Shown here piece after piece: positions 36,380-45,101 of a DNA stretch of 64,000 bases. The stretch's first letter is position 1. Each line of letters begins with the position of its first letter. The position numbers and the translations under genes are program-made. This DNA is from Microbacterium neungamense. Its GTDB lineage: Bacteria; Actinomycetota; Actinomycetes; Actinomycetales; Microbacteriaceae. The notes below the pieces were generated by a model. It made no database searches. It was not told where the DNA came from and saw only the letters and a list, made by a program, of their open reading frames with translations. The DNA is taken from assembly GCF_024971095.1 (NCBI RefSeq), contig NZ_CP069717.1:868001-932000 (forward strand), given 5' to 3'.

Positions 36380-37702
36380 TCAGGCGCGCGCGGCCTCCGA
36401 GACACGGCGCGCGGCGGCGAGGGCGTGGTCGAGGTCGGCCTTGAGATCCTCGACGTTCTCCAGGCCCACCGACAGGCGCACCAGGCCCGGCGTGACGCCG
36501 GCCGACAGCTGCTGCTCCGGGGTGAGCTGCGAATGCGTGGTGGACGCCGGGTGGATGACCAGCGAGCGCACGTCGCCGATGTTGGCGAGGTGGCTGAACA
36601 GCGACAGGCTGTTCACGAACTCGCGACCCGCCTCCACGCCGCCCTTCAGCTCGAAGGAGAGCACCGCGCCGACGCCCTTGGGGGCGTACTTGTTCGCCGC
36701 GGCGTACCACGGGGAGGACGGCAGGCCGGAGTAGTTGACGGTGGCGACGTCGTCGTGGTTCTCCAGCCACTCCGCGATCTCCTGCGCGTTCTGCACGTGA
36801 CGCTCGACGCGCAGCGACAGGGTCTCCACGCCCTGGATCAGGTTCCACGCGCTCTGCGGGGCGATCGCCGAGCCGAGGTCGCGCAGCAGCTGCACGCGCG
36901 CCTTGATGATGTAGGCGAGGCCGTCGCCCACCGCGGCGGTGTAGCTGGCGCCGTGGTAGGACGGGTCCGGCTCGGTGAGGCCGGGGAAGCGGTCGACGTG
37001 CTGCGACCACGGGAACGTGCCGCCGTCGATGATGGCGCCGCCGATGGTGGTGCCGTGGCCGCCGAGGAACTTGGTCACCGAGTGCACCACGATGTCCGCG
37101 CCGTGCTCGAACGGACGGATCAGGTATGGGGTGGCGATGGTGTTGTCGACGATGAGCGGCAGACCGTTCTCGTGCGCGATGTCGGCGACGGTGCGGATGT
37201 CGAGGACGTTGATCTTCGGGTTGCCGATGGTCTCCGCGAAGAGCAGCTTCGTGTTCGGGCGGACGGCGGCGCGCCACTGCTCCGGGTCGTCCTGGTTCTC
37301 CACGAAGGTGACCTCGACGCCGAGCTTGGCGAGGGTGTACTTGAACAGGTTGTAGGTGCCGCCGTAGATCGAGCTCGACGAGACGATGTGGTCACCGGCC
37401 TCCGCGATGTTCAGCACGGCGAAGGTGGCCGCCGCCTGCCCGCTGGAGAGGACGAGGGCGCCGGTGCCGCCCTCCAGGGCTGCCAGGCGCTGCTCGAGCA
37501 CGTCCTGGGTCGGGTTCTGGATGCGGGTGTAGATGTTGCCGAACTCCGCCAGGGCGAACAGGTTCGCCGCGTGGTCCGCGTTGTCGAAGACGTACGAGGT
37601 GGTCTGGTAGATCGGCGTGGCGCGCGACTTCGTGACGGGGTCGGGCGCAGCGCCGGCGTGGATCTGCTTGGTCTCGAAGCGCCAGGTCTCGGCTGCGGAC
37701 AT
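36380..37702 (-). CDS. metY: O-acetylhomoserine sulfhydrylase
   Basis: MetY makes homocysteine from O-acetylhomoserine and sulfide using PLP. The 440-residue product has SSGQAAATFAVLNIAEAGDH near 86, the YGGTYNLF substrate region near 113, FAETIGNPKINVLDI near 155, and the PLP lysine K211 in VVHSVTKFLGGHGTTIGG. RLSVGLENVEDLKADLDHAL closes the chain. The length and these motifs fit MetY rather than cystathionine synthases. GGGAG lies before the ATG. Its promoter region carries a 14 bp perfect palindrome, a likely operator. Confidence 0.94.
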   Translation of the reverse strand: MSAAETWRFETKQIHAGAAPDPVTKSRATPIYQTTSYVFDNADHAANLFALAEFGNIYTRIQNPTQDVLEQRLAALEGGTGALVLSSGQAAATFAVLNIAEAGDHIVSSSSIYGGTYNLFKYTLAKLGVEVTFVENQDDPEQWRAAVRPNTKLLFAETIGNPKINVLDIRTVADIAHENGLPLIVDNTIATPYLIRPFEHGADIVVHSVTKFLGGHGTTIGGAIIDGGTFPWSQHVDRFPGLTEPDPSYHGASYTAAVGDGLAYIIKARVQLLRDLGSAIAPQSAWNLIQGVETLSLRVERHVQNAQEIAEWLENHDDVATVNYSGLPSSPWYAAANKYAPKGVGAVLSFELKGGVEAGREFVNSLSLFSHLANIGDVRSLVIHPASTTHSQLTPEQQLSAGVTPGLVRLSVGLENVEDLKADLDHALAAARRVSEAARA

Positions 37703-37766
37703 GAGGTTCTCCCGGTTTCAGAGGCCGCCGGCGGCGGTGGATGGGCGAGGCGGATGCCTTGCAGCG

Positions 37767-37796
37767 AGAGTAGGGAACCGGCCGGTTCGTCAACAA
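37767..37796 (-). promoter_or_regulatory. metY promoter with palindromic operator
   Basis: On the minus strand TTGTTG (37796-37791) and TACTCT (37772-37767) are separated by 18 bases. The perfect palindrome GAACCGGCCGGTTC fills the spacer at 37775-37788. A regulator bound there would block RNA polymerase. The regulator is not identified. Confidence 0.5.
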
Positions 37797-37860
37797 GCCA
37801 CGGGAAATGTGACGTAACACGCTCTCCGGGAGGTCTCCGGACCCGTCCGCGGAAACATCG

Positions 37861-37866
37861 TACGGT
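37861..37866 (+). promoter_or_regulatory. Leaderless -10 box of the SDR gene
   Basis: TACGGT ends 6 bases before the ATG at 37873. Confidence 0.5.
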
Positions 37867-37872
37867 GGAGGC

Positions 37873-38658
37873 ATGGTGAACAGACGTGCCGTGGTGACGG
37901 GAGCGAGTTCAGGGATCGGCGAGGCGACCGTGCGCGCGCTGCGCGGGCGTGGCTGGGACGTCGTCGGCGTGGCCCGCCGCGAGGACCGGCTCGCCGCGCT
38001 GGCCGCGGAGACCGGGGCGAGTGCGATCGCGTGCGATCTGACCGACGGGGACGCCGTCGCCGCGATGGTGTCGGAGCTGGAGTCCACCGGCCCGCTGCAC
38101 GCCCTGGTGCAGGTCGCCGGAGGGGCCCGCGGCACCGAGAGCGTGGAGGAGGGCGCGATCGAGGACTGGCAGTGGATGTTCGACGCGAACGTCCTGGCCA
38201 GCAAGCGCCTCGTCTCCGGCCTGTTGCCGCTGCTGCGCCGCGCGGCGGCGGACGACGGGCACGCGGACACCGTGTTCGTCACCTCGACCGCGGCGCAGGT
38301 CGCCTATCCCGGCGGTGCGGGGTACAACGCCGCCAAGGCCGCGCAGTCCATGCTCGTCAAGGTGCTCCGGCAGGAGCTGAACGGCGAGCCGATCCGCGTC
38401 GCCGAGATCGCCCCGGGAATGGTGCACACCGAGGAGTTCACGCTGAACCGGCTCCGCGGCGACCGGGTGGCCGCGGAGTCGGTGTACGCCGGGGTGGAGG
38501 AGCCGCTGCTCGCCGAGGACGTCGCCGACCTCATCGCCTACGCACTGAGCGCCCCGCGCCGTGTGAACCTCGATCTGGTCACGATGCGCCCGGTCGCCCA
38601 GTCGGCCCACCACCTGCTCGCCCGCGGACCGCTGCGCCCCCGCGGATACGACGACTGA
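37873..38658 (+). CDS. Short-chain dehydrogenase/reductase
   Basis: This is a classical SDR oxidoreductase. The 261-residue product has the cofactor loop [10 protein letters not shown] at 9-18, [10 protein letters not shown] near 54, the catalytic serine and tyrosine-lysine pair in [12 protein letters not shown] and [11 protein letters not shown], and [10 protein letters not shown] near 178. R39-R40 in the VARREDR segment after strand two favours NADP over NAD. The sequence is of the YdfG/serine dehydrogenase-like kind, so a 3-hydroxy acid substrate is possible but not shown. The stop overlaps the ung start (TGATG). Confidence 0.88.
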   Translation: MVNRRAVVTGASSGIGEATVRALRGRGWDVVGVARREDRLAALAAETGASAIACDLTDGDAVAAMVSELESTGPLHALVQVAGGARGTESVEEGAIEDWQWMFDANVLASKRLVSGLLPLLRRAAADDGHADTVFVTSTAAQVAYPGGAGYNAAKAAQSMLVKVLRQELNGEPIRVAEIAPGMVHTEEFTLNRLRGDRVAAESVYAGVEEPLLAEDVADLIAYALSAPRRVNLDLVTMRPVAQSAHHLLARGPLRPRGYDD

Positions 38659-39356
38659 TGCCGCGGACCCTCGCGCAGCTCGCCGAGGACGGGCTGCTCG
38701 ACCCGGGCTGGGCGCAGGCGCTGGCCCCGGTGCAGCCGCTGATCGCCGAGCTCGGTGATCGCCTGCGTGCGGAGCAGGCCGCCGGCCGCGGCTACCTGCC
38801 TGCCGGCGCCCACGTGCTGCGCGCCTTCCAGCGCCCGCTGTCCGAGGTGCGGGTGCTCATCACCGGGCAGGACCCGTACCCGACGCCGGGGCATCCGATC
38901 GGCCTGTCCTTCGCCGTCGACCGCGAGGTGCGGCCGCTGCCGCGGAGCCTGGCGAACATCTACCGGGAACGGGAGAGCGATCTCGGCATCCCGCCCGCCC
39001 CGCACGGCGACCTCAGCGCGTGGAGCGATCAGGGGGTGCTGCTGCTGAACCGGGTGCTCACCGTGCGCCCGGGCGCGCCGGCCTCGCACCGCGGCTGGGG
39101 CTGGGAGAAGGTGACCGAGCGGGCGATCCGCGCGCTCGTGGCCCGCGACCAGCCGCTCGTGGCGGTGCTGTGGGGCAGGGATGCGGCGGGACTGAAGCCG
39201 CTGCTGGGCGGGACGCCCGTGATCGAGTCCGCGCATCCGTCGCCGTTGTCGGCGAGCCGGGGGTTCTTCGGCTCTCGCCCGTTCTCGCGATCCAACGCGC
39301 TGCTGGAGGGCCTCGGCGCGGCGCCGATCGACTGGCGGGTCGGGGGAGAGGCGTGA
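38658..39356 (+). CDS. ung: Uracil-DNA glycosylase, family 1
   Basis: Ung removes uracil from DNA. The 232-residue product has the water-activating motif [16 protein letters not shown] near 72, the uracil-binding [11 protein letters not shown] near 124, and the leucine-loop motif [13 protein letters not shown] near 193. The aspartate of GQDPY and the histidine of HPSPLS are both present. The start overlaps the SDR stop, and the stop overlaps the acetyltransferase start, so three genes form a tight operon. Confidence 0.95.
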   Translation: MPRTLAQLAEDGLLDPGWAQALAPVQPLIAELGDRLRAEQAAGRGYLPAGAHVLRAFQRPLSEVRVLITGQDPYPTPGHPIGLSFAVDREVRPLPRSLANIYRERESDLGIPPAPHGDLSAWSDQGVLLLNRVLTVRPGAPASHRGWGWEKVTERAIRALVARDQPLVAVLWGRDAAGLKPLLGGTPVIESAHPSPLSASRGFFGSRPFSRSNALLEGLGAAPIDWRVGGEA

Positions 39357-39856
39357 GGATCAGGGACGTGACGGATGCGGATCTGTCCGCGATCCGCGAC
39401 ATCTACAACCACTACGTGCGCTCCTCGGTGGTGACCTTCGACGAGGAGGAGTCCACCGTCGAGTCCTGGACCGCGAAGCGGGTGCTGCTGGCCGCCCGCG
39501 GACTGCCGTTCCTCGTCGCCGAGGAGGACGACCGGGTGCTCGGCTACGCCCTCGCGCAGCCGTGGTCGGCGAAATCGGCCTACCGCTACACCGTGGAGAA
39601 CTCGATCTACCTCGCCCCCGACGCCGCCGGGCGGGGGCTCGGCCGCAGGCTGCTCGCGGACTTCCTGGACGCCTGCCGCGCGGCGGGACTGCGCCAGGTG
39701 ATCGCGGTGATCGCGGACGAGGGGGCGGAGGCTTCGATCGCCCTGCACCGGAAGGCCGGATTCGCGGATGCCGGAGCGCTGCGCGGCGTCGGCGTGAAGT
39801 TCGGCCGTGACCTCGGCGTGGTGTTCCTGCAGTTGTCGCTGGACGCGCCGGGCTGA
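39353..39856 (+). CDS. GNAT acetyltransferase, phosphinothricin/methionine sulfoximine type
   Basis: The 167-residue product resembles the Pat/YncA group that acetylates phosphinothricin, methionine sulfoximine or other amino acid analogues. It starts [20 protein letters not shown] and has [33 protein letters not shown], and the acetyl-CoA loop [32 protein letters not shown] and [11 protein letters not shown] close the fold. The GTG overlaps the ung stop by 4 bases. The substrate is inferred from family only. Confidence 0.85.
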   Translation: MRIRDVTDADLSAIRDIYNHYVRSSVVTFDEEESTVESWTAKRVLLAARGLPFLVAEEDDRVLGYALAQPWSAKSAYRYTVENSIYLAPDAAGRGLGRRLLADFLDACRAAGLRQVIAVIADEGAEASIALHRKAGFADAGALRGVGVKFGRDLGVVFLQLSLDAPG

Positions 39857-39892
39857 GACCGGGGCGCCGCACGCGGATGCGGCGCCCCGGTC
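39857..39892. terminator. Bidirectional hairpin between acetyltransferase and deaminase genes
   Basis: A perfect 14 bp stem (39857-39870 with 39879-39892) encloses an 8-base loop. It starts right after one stop codon and ends 2 bases before the convergent gene's stop. Confidence 0.75.
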
Positions 39893-39894
39893 GG

Positions 39895-40344
39895 TCACCC
39901 CGCCGAGAACCGGCTCCACAGGTCGGGGTGCGCGGCGCGGAACCTGCTGACCAGGTCGATGCAGTCGGCGTCGTCGAGGACGGTCACGTCCAGACCCTCC
40001 GCGCGCAGCATCCCGACCGCGCCCGCGAAGTGATGGACCTCGCCGACGATCACGGAGCGGATGCCGGTGATCACAGCGGCGCCCGCGCACATCGCGCACG
40101 GCCCCTCGGTGGCCACCAGCACGGCGCCCGCCGGCACCCGGCCGAACCGCGCCACGGCGTCCCGGATCGCCTCGGTCTCGGCGTGCGCGAGCAGGTCGCC
40201 GTTCTGCACCTGCCGGTTGCGGCCCCTCGCGACCACCTCGCCGTCCACGAGCAGCGCCGCGCCGAAGGGCATCCCGCCCTCCGCGACGCCGTCCACGGCC
40301 TCCTGCAGCGCCGCGGCGATCCCGGTCGTGCGCTCAGAGGGCAT
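39895..40344 (-). CDS. Nucleoside/nucleobase deaminase (cytidine deaminase-like, zinc)
   Basis: This is a member of the CMP/dCMP and guanine-cytosine deaminase fold. The 149-residue product has the zinc ligands and catalytic glutamate in LAHAETEAI (H54, E56) and GPCAMCAGA (C83, C86). The PCxxC spacing and chain length fit the guanine deaminase or yeast-type cytosine deaminase group. The ATG overlaps the last 11 bases of the broken nucleobase permease gene, so translation was coupled to it. The pair implies uptake and deamination of a purine or pyrimidine base. With the permease broken, the deaminase may now depend on internally made base or be poorly translated. Confidence 0.85.
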   Translation of the reverse strand: MPSERTTGIAAALQEAVDGVAEGGMPFGAALLVDGEVVARGRNRQVQNGDLLAHAETEAIRDAVARFGRVPAGAVLVATEGPCAMCAGAAVITGIRSVIVGEVHHFAGAVGMLRAEGLDVTVLDDADCIDLVSRFRAAHPDLWSRFSAG

Positions 40345-41522
40345 CCGTCGCCGCCTTCCCCTTGTCCTTCGCGAGCATCCAGTGGAACAGCAGTCCGAAC
40401 GCGCAGCCGAAGAACCAGGAGAACGGTGCGAGCGCGCTCAGCGCAGGCACCTGCGCGATGATCGTCGTCAGTCCGCCGGCCAGCACGAGCGCGGCGATCG
40501 CCCGCGGGTTGAAACCGCGGCGGTACCAGTACCGGCCGCGCGGGCGCCACGTCCATCGCCCCGGAGACGAAGTTCGCCACGATGTTGGTCGCGATCGTGG
40601 CGGTCATGAAGGTCAGGGCGCCGAGGAGCACCGCGGTGGTGTTGTCGATGCGGGCGACCAGCTCGACCGGGTCGGTGATGAGCTCGCCGAACACGGCCAG
40701 GCCGCCGGAGGTCGTGATCACCGTGGCGACGGCGAACAGCATGAAGTTCACCGGCAGACCGAGGAAGTTGCCGCGGCGCATGGCGGAGGGTGAGCGCATG
40801 AACCGGGAGAAATCGGCGAAGTTCAGCGTCGTGCCCGCGAACCAGGCCACGGTGAGGGCCACCGCGGTCAGCCACATGCCGACGGCGGCGCCGCCGGAGA
40901 GATCCTTCGAGCCGAGCGTGAAGCTGATCGCGCTGGGGCCTCCGGCCCTCACGACGATCCAGATCGCCAGCGCGAACATGACCACGTAGATCACCGGTCC
41001 CGCCCAGTCGGTGAACCGGCGGATCGCCTCCCAGCCGTAGAAGAACACCAGCAGCTGGGCGAGCCACATGAAGCCGAAGCAGGCCCAGCCCAGCGTGGAC
41101 AGACCGAGGATCGAGTTCTCGGCGAGCGGCGTGAGGTCGGGGAAGAAGCGGAGCACCACCACGACCAGGGCCGTGGAGGACACCCAGGTCTGGATGCCGT
41201 ACCAGGCCGTCGCGGTCGTCGCCTTGATCATGCTCGGGATGTTCGCCCCGTATATGCCGAACGCCGGACGGCACAGCGCGGCGAACGCGATCCCGTACTT
41301 CTGGCCGCCGCGGCCGGCGAGGTTGGTGAGGAAGTAGATCAGCGTGATGCCCACCAGCAGAGCGGTGAACACCTGCCAGCCGGCCAGGCCCAGGGTGAAC
41401 AGCCCGGCGGCGAAGACGTACCCGGCCACGGAGTGGACGTTCGACATCCACATCGCGAACAGGTTGTACACGCCCCAGGTGCGCTGGCGGACCGGGGCGA
41501 TGTCGGGATGCTCAGGCAGCGG
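40334..41522 (-). pseudogene. NCS1 family nucleobase:cation symporter, broken
   Basis: The family takes up cytosine, purines, allantoin or similar compounds. A long frame encodes most of the transporter ([69 protein letters not shown]). Near 40545 that frame goes off, and the C-terminal end (RYWYRRGFNPRAIAALVLAG through HWMLAKDKGKAATDAL) is read in another frame up to the stop at 40334. About 90 residues expected between these parts are missing. At the 5' end, [17 protein letters not shown] is directly preceded by TGA at 41525-41523 and has no start codon. An internal deletion plus a damaged N terminus make this a pseudogene. Confidence 0.75.
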
Positions 41523-41560
41523 TCAGGGGCGACCGCTGCGGGCTGTGCGCACGCCGGGAA

Positions 41561-41619
41561 CCGTTTCGTATGGTGAAACGGATGTTTCGCGTGCGTTGGC
41601 TCGAATGGTATACCGTTCC
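41561..41619. promoter_or_regulatory. Operator-like palindromes upstream of the broken permease
   Basis: CCGTTTC (41561-41567) and GAAACGG (41575-41581) form a 7 bp inverted repeat around 7 bases. GGTATACC at 41607-41614 is a perfect palindrome of the type bound by GntR-family regulators. Both lie in the 131-base gap between the permease remnant and the ABC transporter operon, a region lower in GC than its surroundings. Confidence 0.5.
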
Positions 41620-41656
41620 GTGGGCCGACGGAAGCGGTCGCGTGCGCGTGTCCGGT

Positions 41657-42451
41657 TCAGGGCAACGGGCGGTCGATGACCGGAATGGCCGCCAGCAGCG
41701 CCCTGGTGTAGTCCTCGCGTGGATGCTGCAGCACGGCATCCGTCCCGCCGCGCTCCACGATCCGGCCGTCCTTCATCACCGCGACGGTGTCGCACAGGTT
41801 CTGCACCAGGCCGATGTCGTGCGAGACGAGCACGAGGGTGAGGCCCTCCTGCGCTCGCAGCTGCGCCAGCAGCGCGAGGATCTGCGCCCGCACCGTGACG
41901 TCGAGCGCGGACAGGGGCTCGTCGCCGACGAGGATGCGCGGGCGGTGCACGATGGCGCGGGCGAGGGCGATCCGCTGCCGCTGCCCGCCGGAGAACTCGT
42001 GCGGATGCCGATCGGCCGCCTCCGGCTCCAGGCCGACCTGCGTCAGCACCTCCTGGACGCGTGCGCGATGATCGCCGGGGATGCCGAGCGCCCACAGCGG
42101 CTCGGCGACGATCCGGCCCGCGGGCATCCGGGGATCGAGCGACGCGTACGGGTCCTGGAACACCAGGCCGGTCTGCCGGCGGAGCCAGTGCAGGGAGCGG
42201 GCCGGCGCCGCGGCATCCACCTCCCGTCCGTCCACCCGCACCCGCCCGGAGGTGGGGCGGTCCAGACCGAGCAGCAGGCGCACCAGGGTGGACTTGCCCG
42301 AGCCGGACTCGCCGATCAGGCCGAGCGCCTCGCCCTCGGCGATCGCCAGGTCGGTGGGATGCAGCGCGACGGTGCGCCGGCGCTTCTCGAACAGGGTGCG
42401 CCGGGGGAGCGGGAACGTACGGCTGAGGCCCTCGGCCGTGATCAGGCTCAT
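41657..42451 (-). CDS. ABC transporter ATPase, DppF/OppF-like
   Basis: This is the second ATPase of a peptide/nickel-type (Dpp/Opp) importer. The 264-residue product has Walker [10 protein letters not shown] at about 47-55, the Q-loop in [13 protein letters not shown], the signature [14 protein letters not shown], Walker [13 protein letters not shown] and the switch VSHDIGL. It starts with ATGA overlapping the stop of the partner ATPase and is the last gene of a tightly packed operon. It lacks the long C-terminal oligopeptide-binding zinc tail and is a little shorter than typical DppF. Confidence 0.92.
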   Translation of the reverse strand: MSLITAEGLSRTFPLPRRTLFEKRRRTVALHPTDLAIAEGEALGLIGESGSGKSTLVRLLLGLDRPTSGRVRVDGREVDAAAPARSLHWLRRQTGLVFQDPYASLDPRMPAGRIVAEPLWALGIPGDHRARVQEVLTQVGLEPEAADRHPHEFSGGQRQRIALARAIVHRPRILVGDEPLSALDVTVRAQILALLAQLRAQEGLTLVLVSHDIGLVQNLCDTVAVMKDGRIVERGGTDAVLQHPREDYTRALLAAIPVIDRPLP

Positions 42452-43236
42452 CCGTCGCCTCCCGGCCGCCACAGCGTGGCCGTCGCGTCGCGCAGCAGCG
42501 CCTGCGTGATCGGGGAGGCAGGGGCGCTCAGCAGGGTGGACACCGGTGCCGCCTCCACGACGCGGCCGCGCTCCAGCACCACCCCGAACGTGGCGACCTG
42601 GGAGAGCACGGCGAGGTCGTGCGTGATGAACACCAGCGACATGCCCTCGTCCTCGACGAGCGACAGCAGCAGCCGCAGCACCTCCGCCTGGATGGTGACG
42701 TCGAGCGCGGTGGTCGGCTCGTCGGCGATGAGCAGACGGGGGCGGCAGGCCAGCGCCATCGCGATCGCCACGCGCTGCCGCTGACCGCCGGACAGCTGAT
42801 GCGGATAGCGGTCCACGATCCGCTCCGGATCGGGCAGCCGCACCCGCGCCGCCTCGGCGATCGCCCGGGTACGCGCCTCGCGCCGCCCCAGGCCCTCGTG
42901 GATCCGCACCGACTCGGCGATCTGGCGTCCCACCGTGCGGATCGGGTTCAGCGCGGTGCGCGGCTCCTGGAACACCATTCCGATCTCGTCGCCGCGCAGC
43001 GCCGCCAGCTCGCGGTCGGGCATCCCGATCAGCTCGGTGCCGTCCCAGCGGATGCTGCCCCGCGCCCGCATCCCGTCCGGCAGCAGCCCGAGGACCGCGA
43101 GAGCGGTGACCGACTTGCCCGACCCGGACTCGCCGATGAGCCCGAGGCGCTGCCCGTCGGGGACCTCGAAGGACACCCCGTCGACGACCCGGCGCCCGCC
43201 CACCTCGACGACGAGATCCTGCACCTGCAGCGTCAC
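42448..43236 (-). CDS. ABC transporter ATPase, DppD/OppD-like
   Basis: This is the first ATPase of the same importer. The 262-residue product has Walker A GESGSGKS at about 36-43, the Q-loop in [13 protein letters not shown], the signature [15 protein letters not shown], Walker [13 protein letters not shown], and ITHDLAVL. Its GTG start overlaps the permease stop by 4 bases. The C-terminal region after the switch is short, as in transporters without an extended OppD tail. Confidence 0.92.
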   Translation of the reverse strand: MTLQVQDLVVEVGGRRVVDGVSFEVPDGQRLGLIGESGSGKSVTALAVLGLLPDGMRARGSIRWDGTELIGMPDRELAALRGDEIGMVFQEPRTALNPIRTVGRQIAESVRIHEGLGRREARTRAIAEAARVRLPDPERIVDRYPHQLSGGQRQRVAIAMALACRPRLLIADEPTTALDVTIQAEVLRLLLSLVEDEGMSLVFITHDLAVLSQVATFGVVLERGRVVEAAPVSTLLSAPASPITQALLRDATATLWRPGGDG

Positions 43237-44147
43237 GCGACCACCTCCGGGATGTGGACCTCCGCCGCGCGGCGGGTCAGCGTGGGATCGGTCGCGTCCC
43301 GGAGCGCGTCGCCGAGGAGGTTCAGCGCGAGGACGGTGAGCGTGATGGCCAGGCCCGGCCAGACCACGGTGAGCGGATGCACGCCGATGTACCGCTGCAG
43401 ATCCGCCAGCAGCACGCCCCACGACGACTCGGCCACCGAGGCCCCGAAGCCGAGGTAGGACAGCCCGGCCTCGGCGAGCACCGCCACCGCCATCGACCAG
43501 GACAGCTGCACGATGAAGACCGGGGCGATGTTCGGCAGCAGATGCCGGACCAGGTTCTGCCCGGCGGTGAGCCCGCTGGCGCGGCCGGCGAGCACGAAGT
43601 CGCTCCGCTGCACCCGGCGCAGCTCGGGGCGCGTCACCCGGGCGACGTTCACGCCGAAGCCGATGCCGACGGCGGCCACGACGACCCAGAGCGATCCGCC
43701 CCACACGGCCGCGATCATCATGGCGATCATCAGCACCGGGAAGGCGATCAGGATGTCGACCAGCACGGCGACCGTCTCCCGCAGCCAGCGCGCGGTGAGC
43801 GCCCCCAGGGCCGCCAGCAGCACGCCGACCAGCGTGGCGACCAGCCCGGCGCCGACGCTGACGAACACCGTCGTCCGTGCGCCGGCCATGACCAGGCTGA
43901 GGATGTCGCGGCCGGTGCCGTCGGTGCCGAGCAGGTGCGGCCACCCGGGCGGCGCCCAGCGGCCGCGCACGTCGCCGATCATCGGGTCGAACGGGGTCCA
44001 CGCCGTCGACGTGATCGCGGTGAGGACGATGAGGGCGGTGACGACGAGGCCGAACCGGCCGGTGCCCGACGACCACAGCCGGTGCAGCCAGGTGCCGTTC
44101 CCATGCGCGGCCCGGGAGCGGGAGTCCTGCGACGGGGCCGACCTCAT
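43233..44147 (-). CDS. ABC transporter permease, DppC-like
   Basis: The 304-residue inner-membrane permease has a cytoplasmic N terminus, a first helix near 32-50, and PHLLGTDGTGRDILSLVMAG, the typical DppC segment before the permease domain. At least five more helices follow, with the EAA-like loop RVQRSDFVLAGRASGLTAGQ and YLGFGASVAESSWGVLLADL near the end. It is coupled to both neighbours by 4-base overlaps. Confidence 0.92.
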   Translation of the reverse strand: MRSAPSQDSRSRAAHGNGTWLHRLWSSGTGRFGLVVTALIVLTAITSTAWTPFDPMIGDVRGRWAPPGWPHLLGTDGTGRDILSLVMAGARTTVFVSVGAGLVATLVGVLLAALGALTARWLRETVAVLVDILIAFPVLMIAMMIAAVWGGSLWVVVAAVGIGFGVNVARVTRPELRRVQRSDFVLAGRASGLTAGQNLVRHLLPNIAPVFIVQLSWSMAVAVLAEAGLSYLGFGASVAESSWGVLLADLQRYIGVHPLTVVWPGLAITLTVLALNLLGDALRDATDPTLTRRAAEVHIPEVVA

Positions 44148-45094
44148 TCCGCCTCCCTCTGCCGCGGATCGATGGCGTGGTGGACGAGATCCACCACGAA
44201 CCCGATCACCAGCACGATGCCGGTGAGCACGAGCAGCTCGCTCTGCACCTTGACGAGATCGCGCGTGCCGACGTCGGCGACCAGCATCCGTCCGATGCCC
44301 GGCAGCGTGAACAGCTGCTCGATGACGACGGAGCCGACGATGATCCCGGCGACCTGCAGGCCGAGCACCGTGACGATCGAGAGCCCGACCGCCGGGATCC
44401 CGTGCCGGATCAGCGCCTGGCGGCGGGTGAGTCCCTTGGCCGCCGCAGTGCGCACGAAGTCCTGCCCCGCCGCCTGCAGCGTGGCGCTGCGAACGAACCG
44501 CATCAGCATCGCCCCCTCCACGAGTCCGATGGTCAGCGCGGGCAGCAGCAGCGCCTCGAACGCCCGCCACGGCGTGGCCCACCCGGTGCGCGGGAAGCCC
44601 TGCGCGGGCAGCCAGCCCAGCCAGTGCGCGAACACGACCACGAGCATCATCCCGGCCCACACGACAGGCACCGCGGCGACCGCCTGGGCGGCCACGCTCA
44701 TCCCGGTGCCGGCCGCGCGGCCGCGGAGGACGCCGGCGAGCACCCCGAACGGCACGGCCACCAGCAGGGCGATCGTGAGCGCCATCATGCCGAGCGGCAC
44801 CGTGACCCGCGACTTCTCCAGCAGCTCGTCGCCGACGGATGCCCCGCTGAGCTGCGAGGTGCCGAGGTCGCCGCGCAGGACGCCGCCGATCCAGTCCAGG
44901 TACTGCACCGGGATGGGGCGGTTCAGCCCGAGCGCCTCGCGCAGCGCCGCCACCTGCTCGCGGCTCGCCTGGGTGCCGGCGATGAGCTGGGCGACGTCGC
45001 CGGGGAGCACCCGGAGCGTGAGGAAGATCAGCACGCTCGACACGAGGAGCCCTGCGATCAGCAGGACCCCCCGGGTCAGCGCGTACCGCAGCAC
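44144..45094 (-). CDS. ABC transporter permease, DppB-like
   Basis: The 316-residue permease starts with a membrane helix (GVLLIAGLLVSSVLIFLTL), then LRVLPGDVAQLIAGTQAS and LNRPIPVQYLDWIGGVLRGD, the usual DppB periplasmic region. Membrane helices and the loop SATLQAAGQDFVRTAAAKGL follow, then VEQLFTLPGIGRML-type sequence near the end. The stop overlaps the DppC start. It lies 7 bases after the binding-protein gene. Confidence 0.92.
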   Translation of the reverse strand: MLRYALTRGVLLIAGLLVSSVLIFLTLRVLPGDVAQLIAGTQASREQVAALREALGLNRPIPVQYLDWIGGVLRGDLGTSQLSGASVGDELLEKSRVTVPLGMMALTIALLVAVPFGVLAGVLRGRAAGTGMSVAAQAVAAVPVVWAGMMLVVVFAHWLGWLPAQGFPRTGWATPWRAFEALLLPALTIGLVEGAMLMRFVRSATLQAAGQDFVRTAAAKGLTRRQALIRHGIPAVGLSIVTVLGLQVAGIIVGSVVIEQLFTLPGIGRMLVADVGTRDLVKVQSELLVLTGIVLVIGFVVDLVHHAIDPRQREAE

Positions 45095-45101
45095 GGGCTG
45101 C

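Noticed and set aside
37703..37872. SAM or S-box riboswitch before metY
   Set aside because: No conserved riboswitch core or terminator is visible between the promoter and the start codon; the gap is short and holds palindromes instead.
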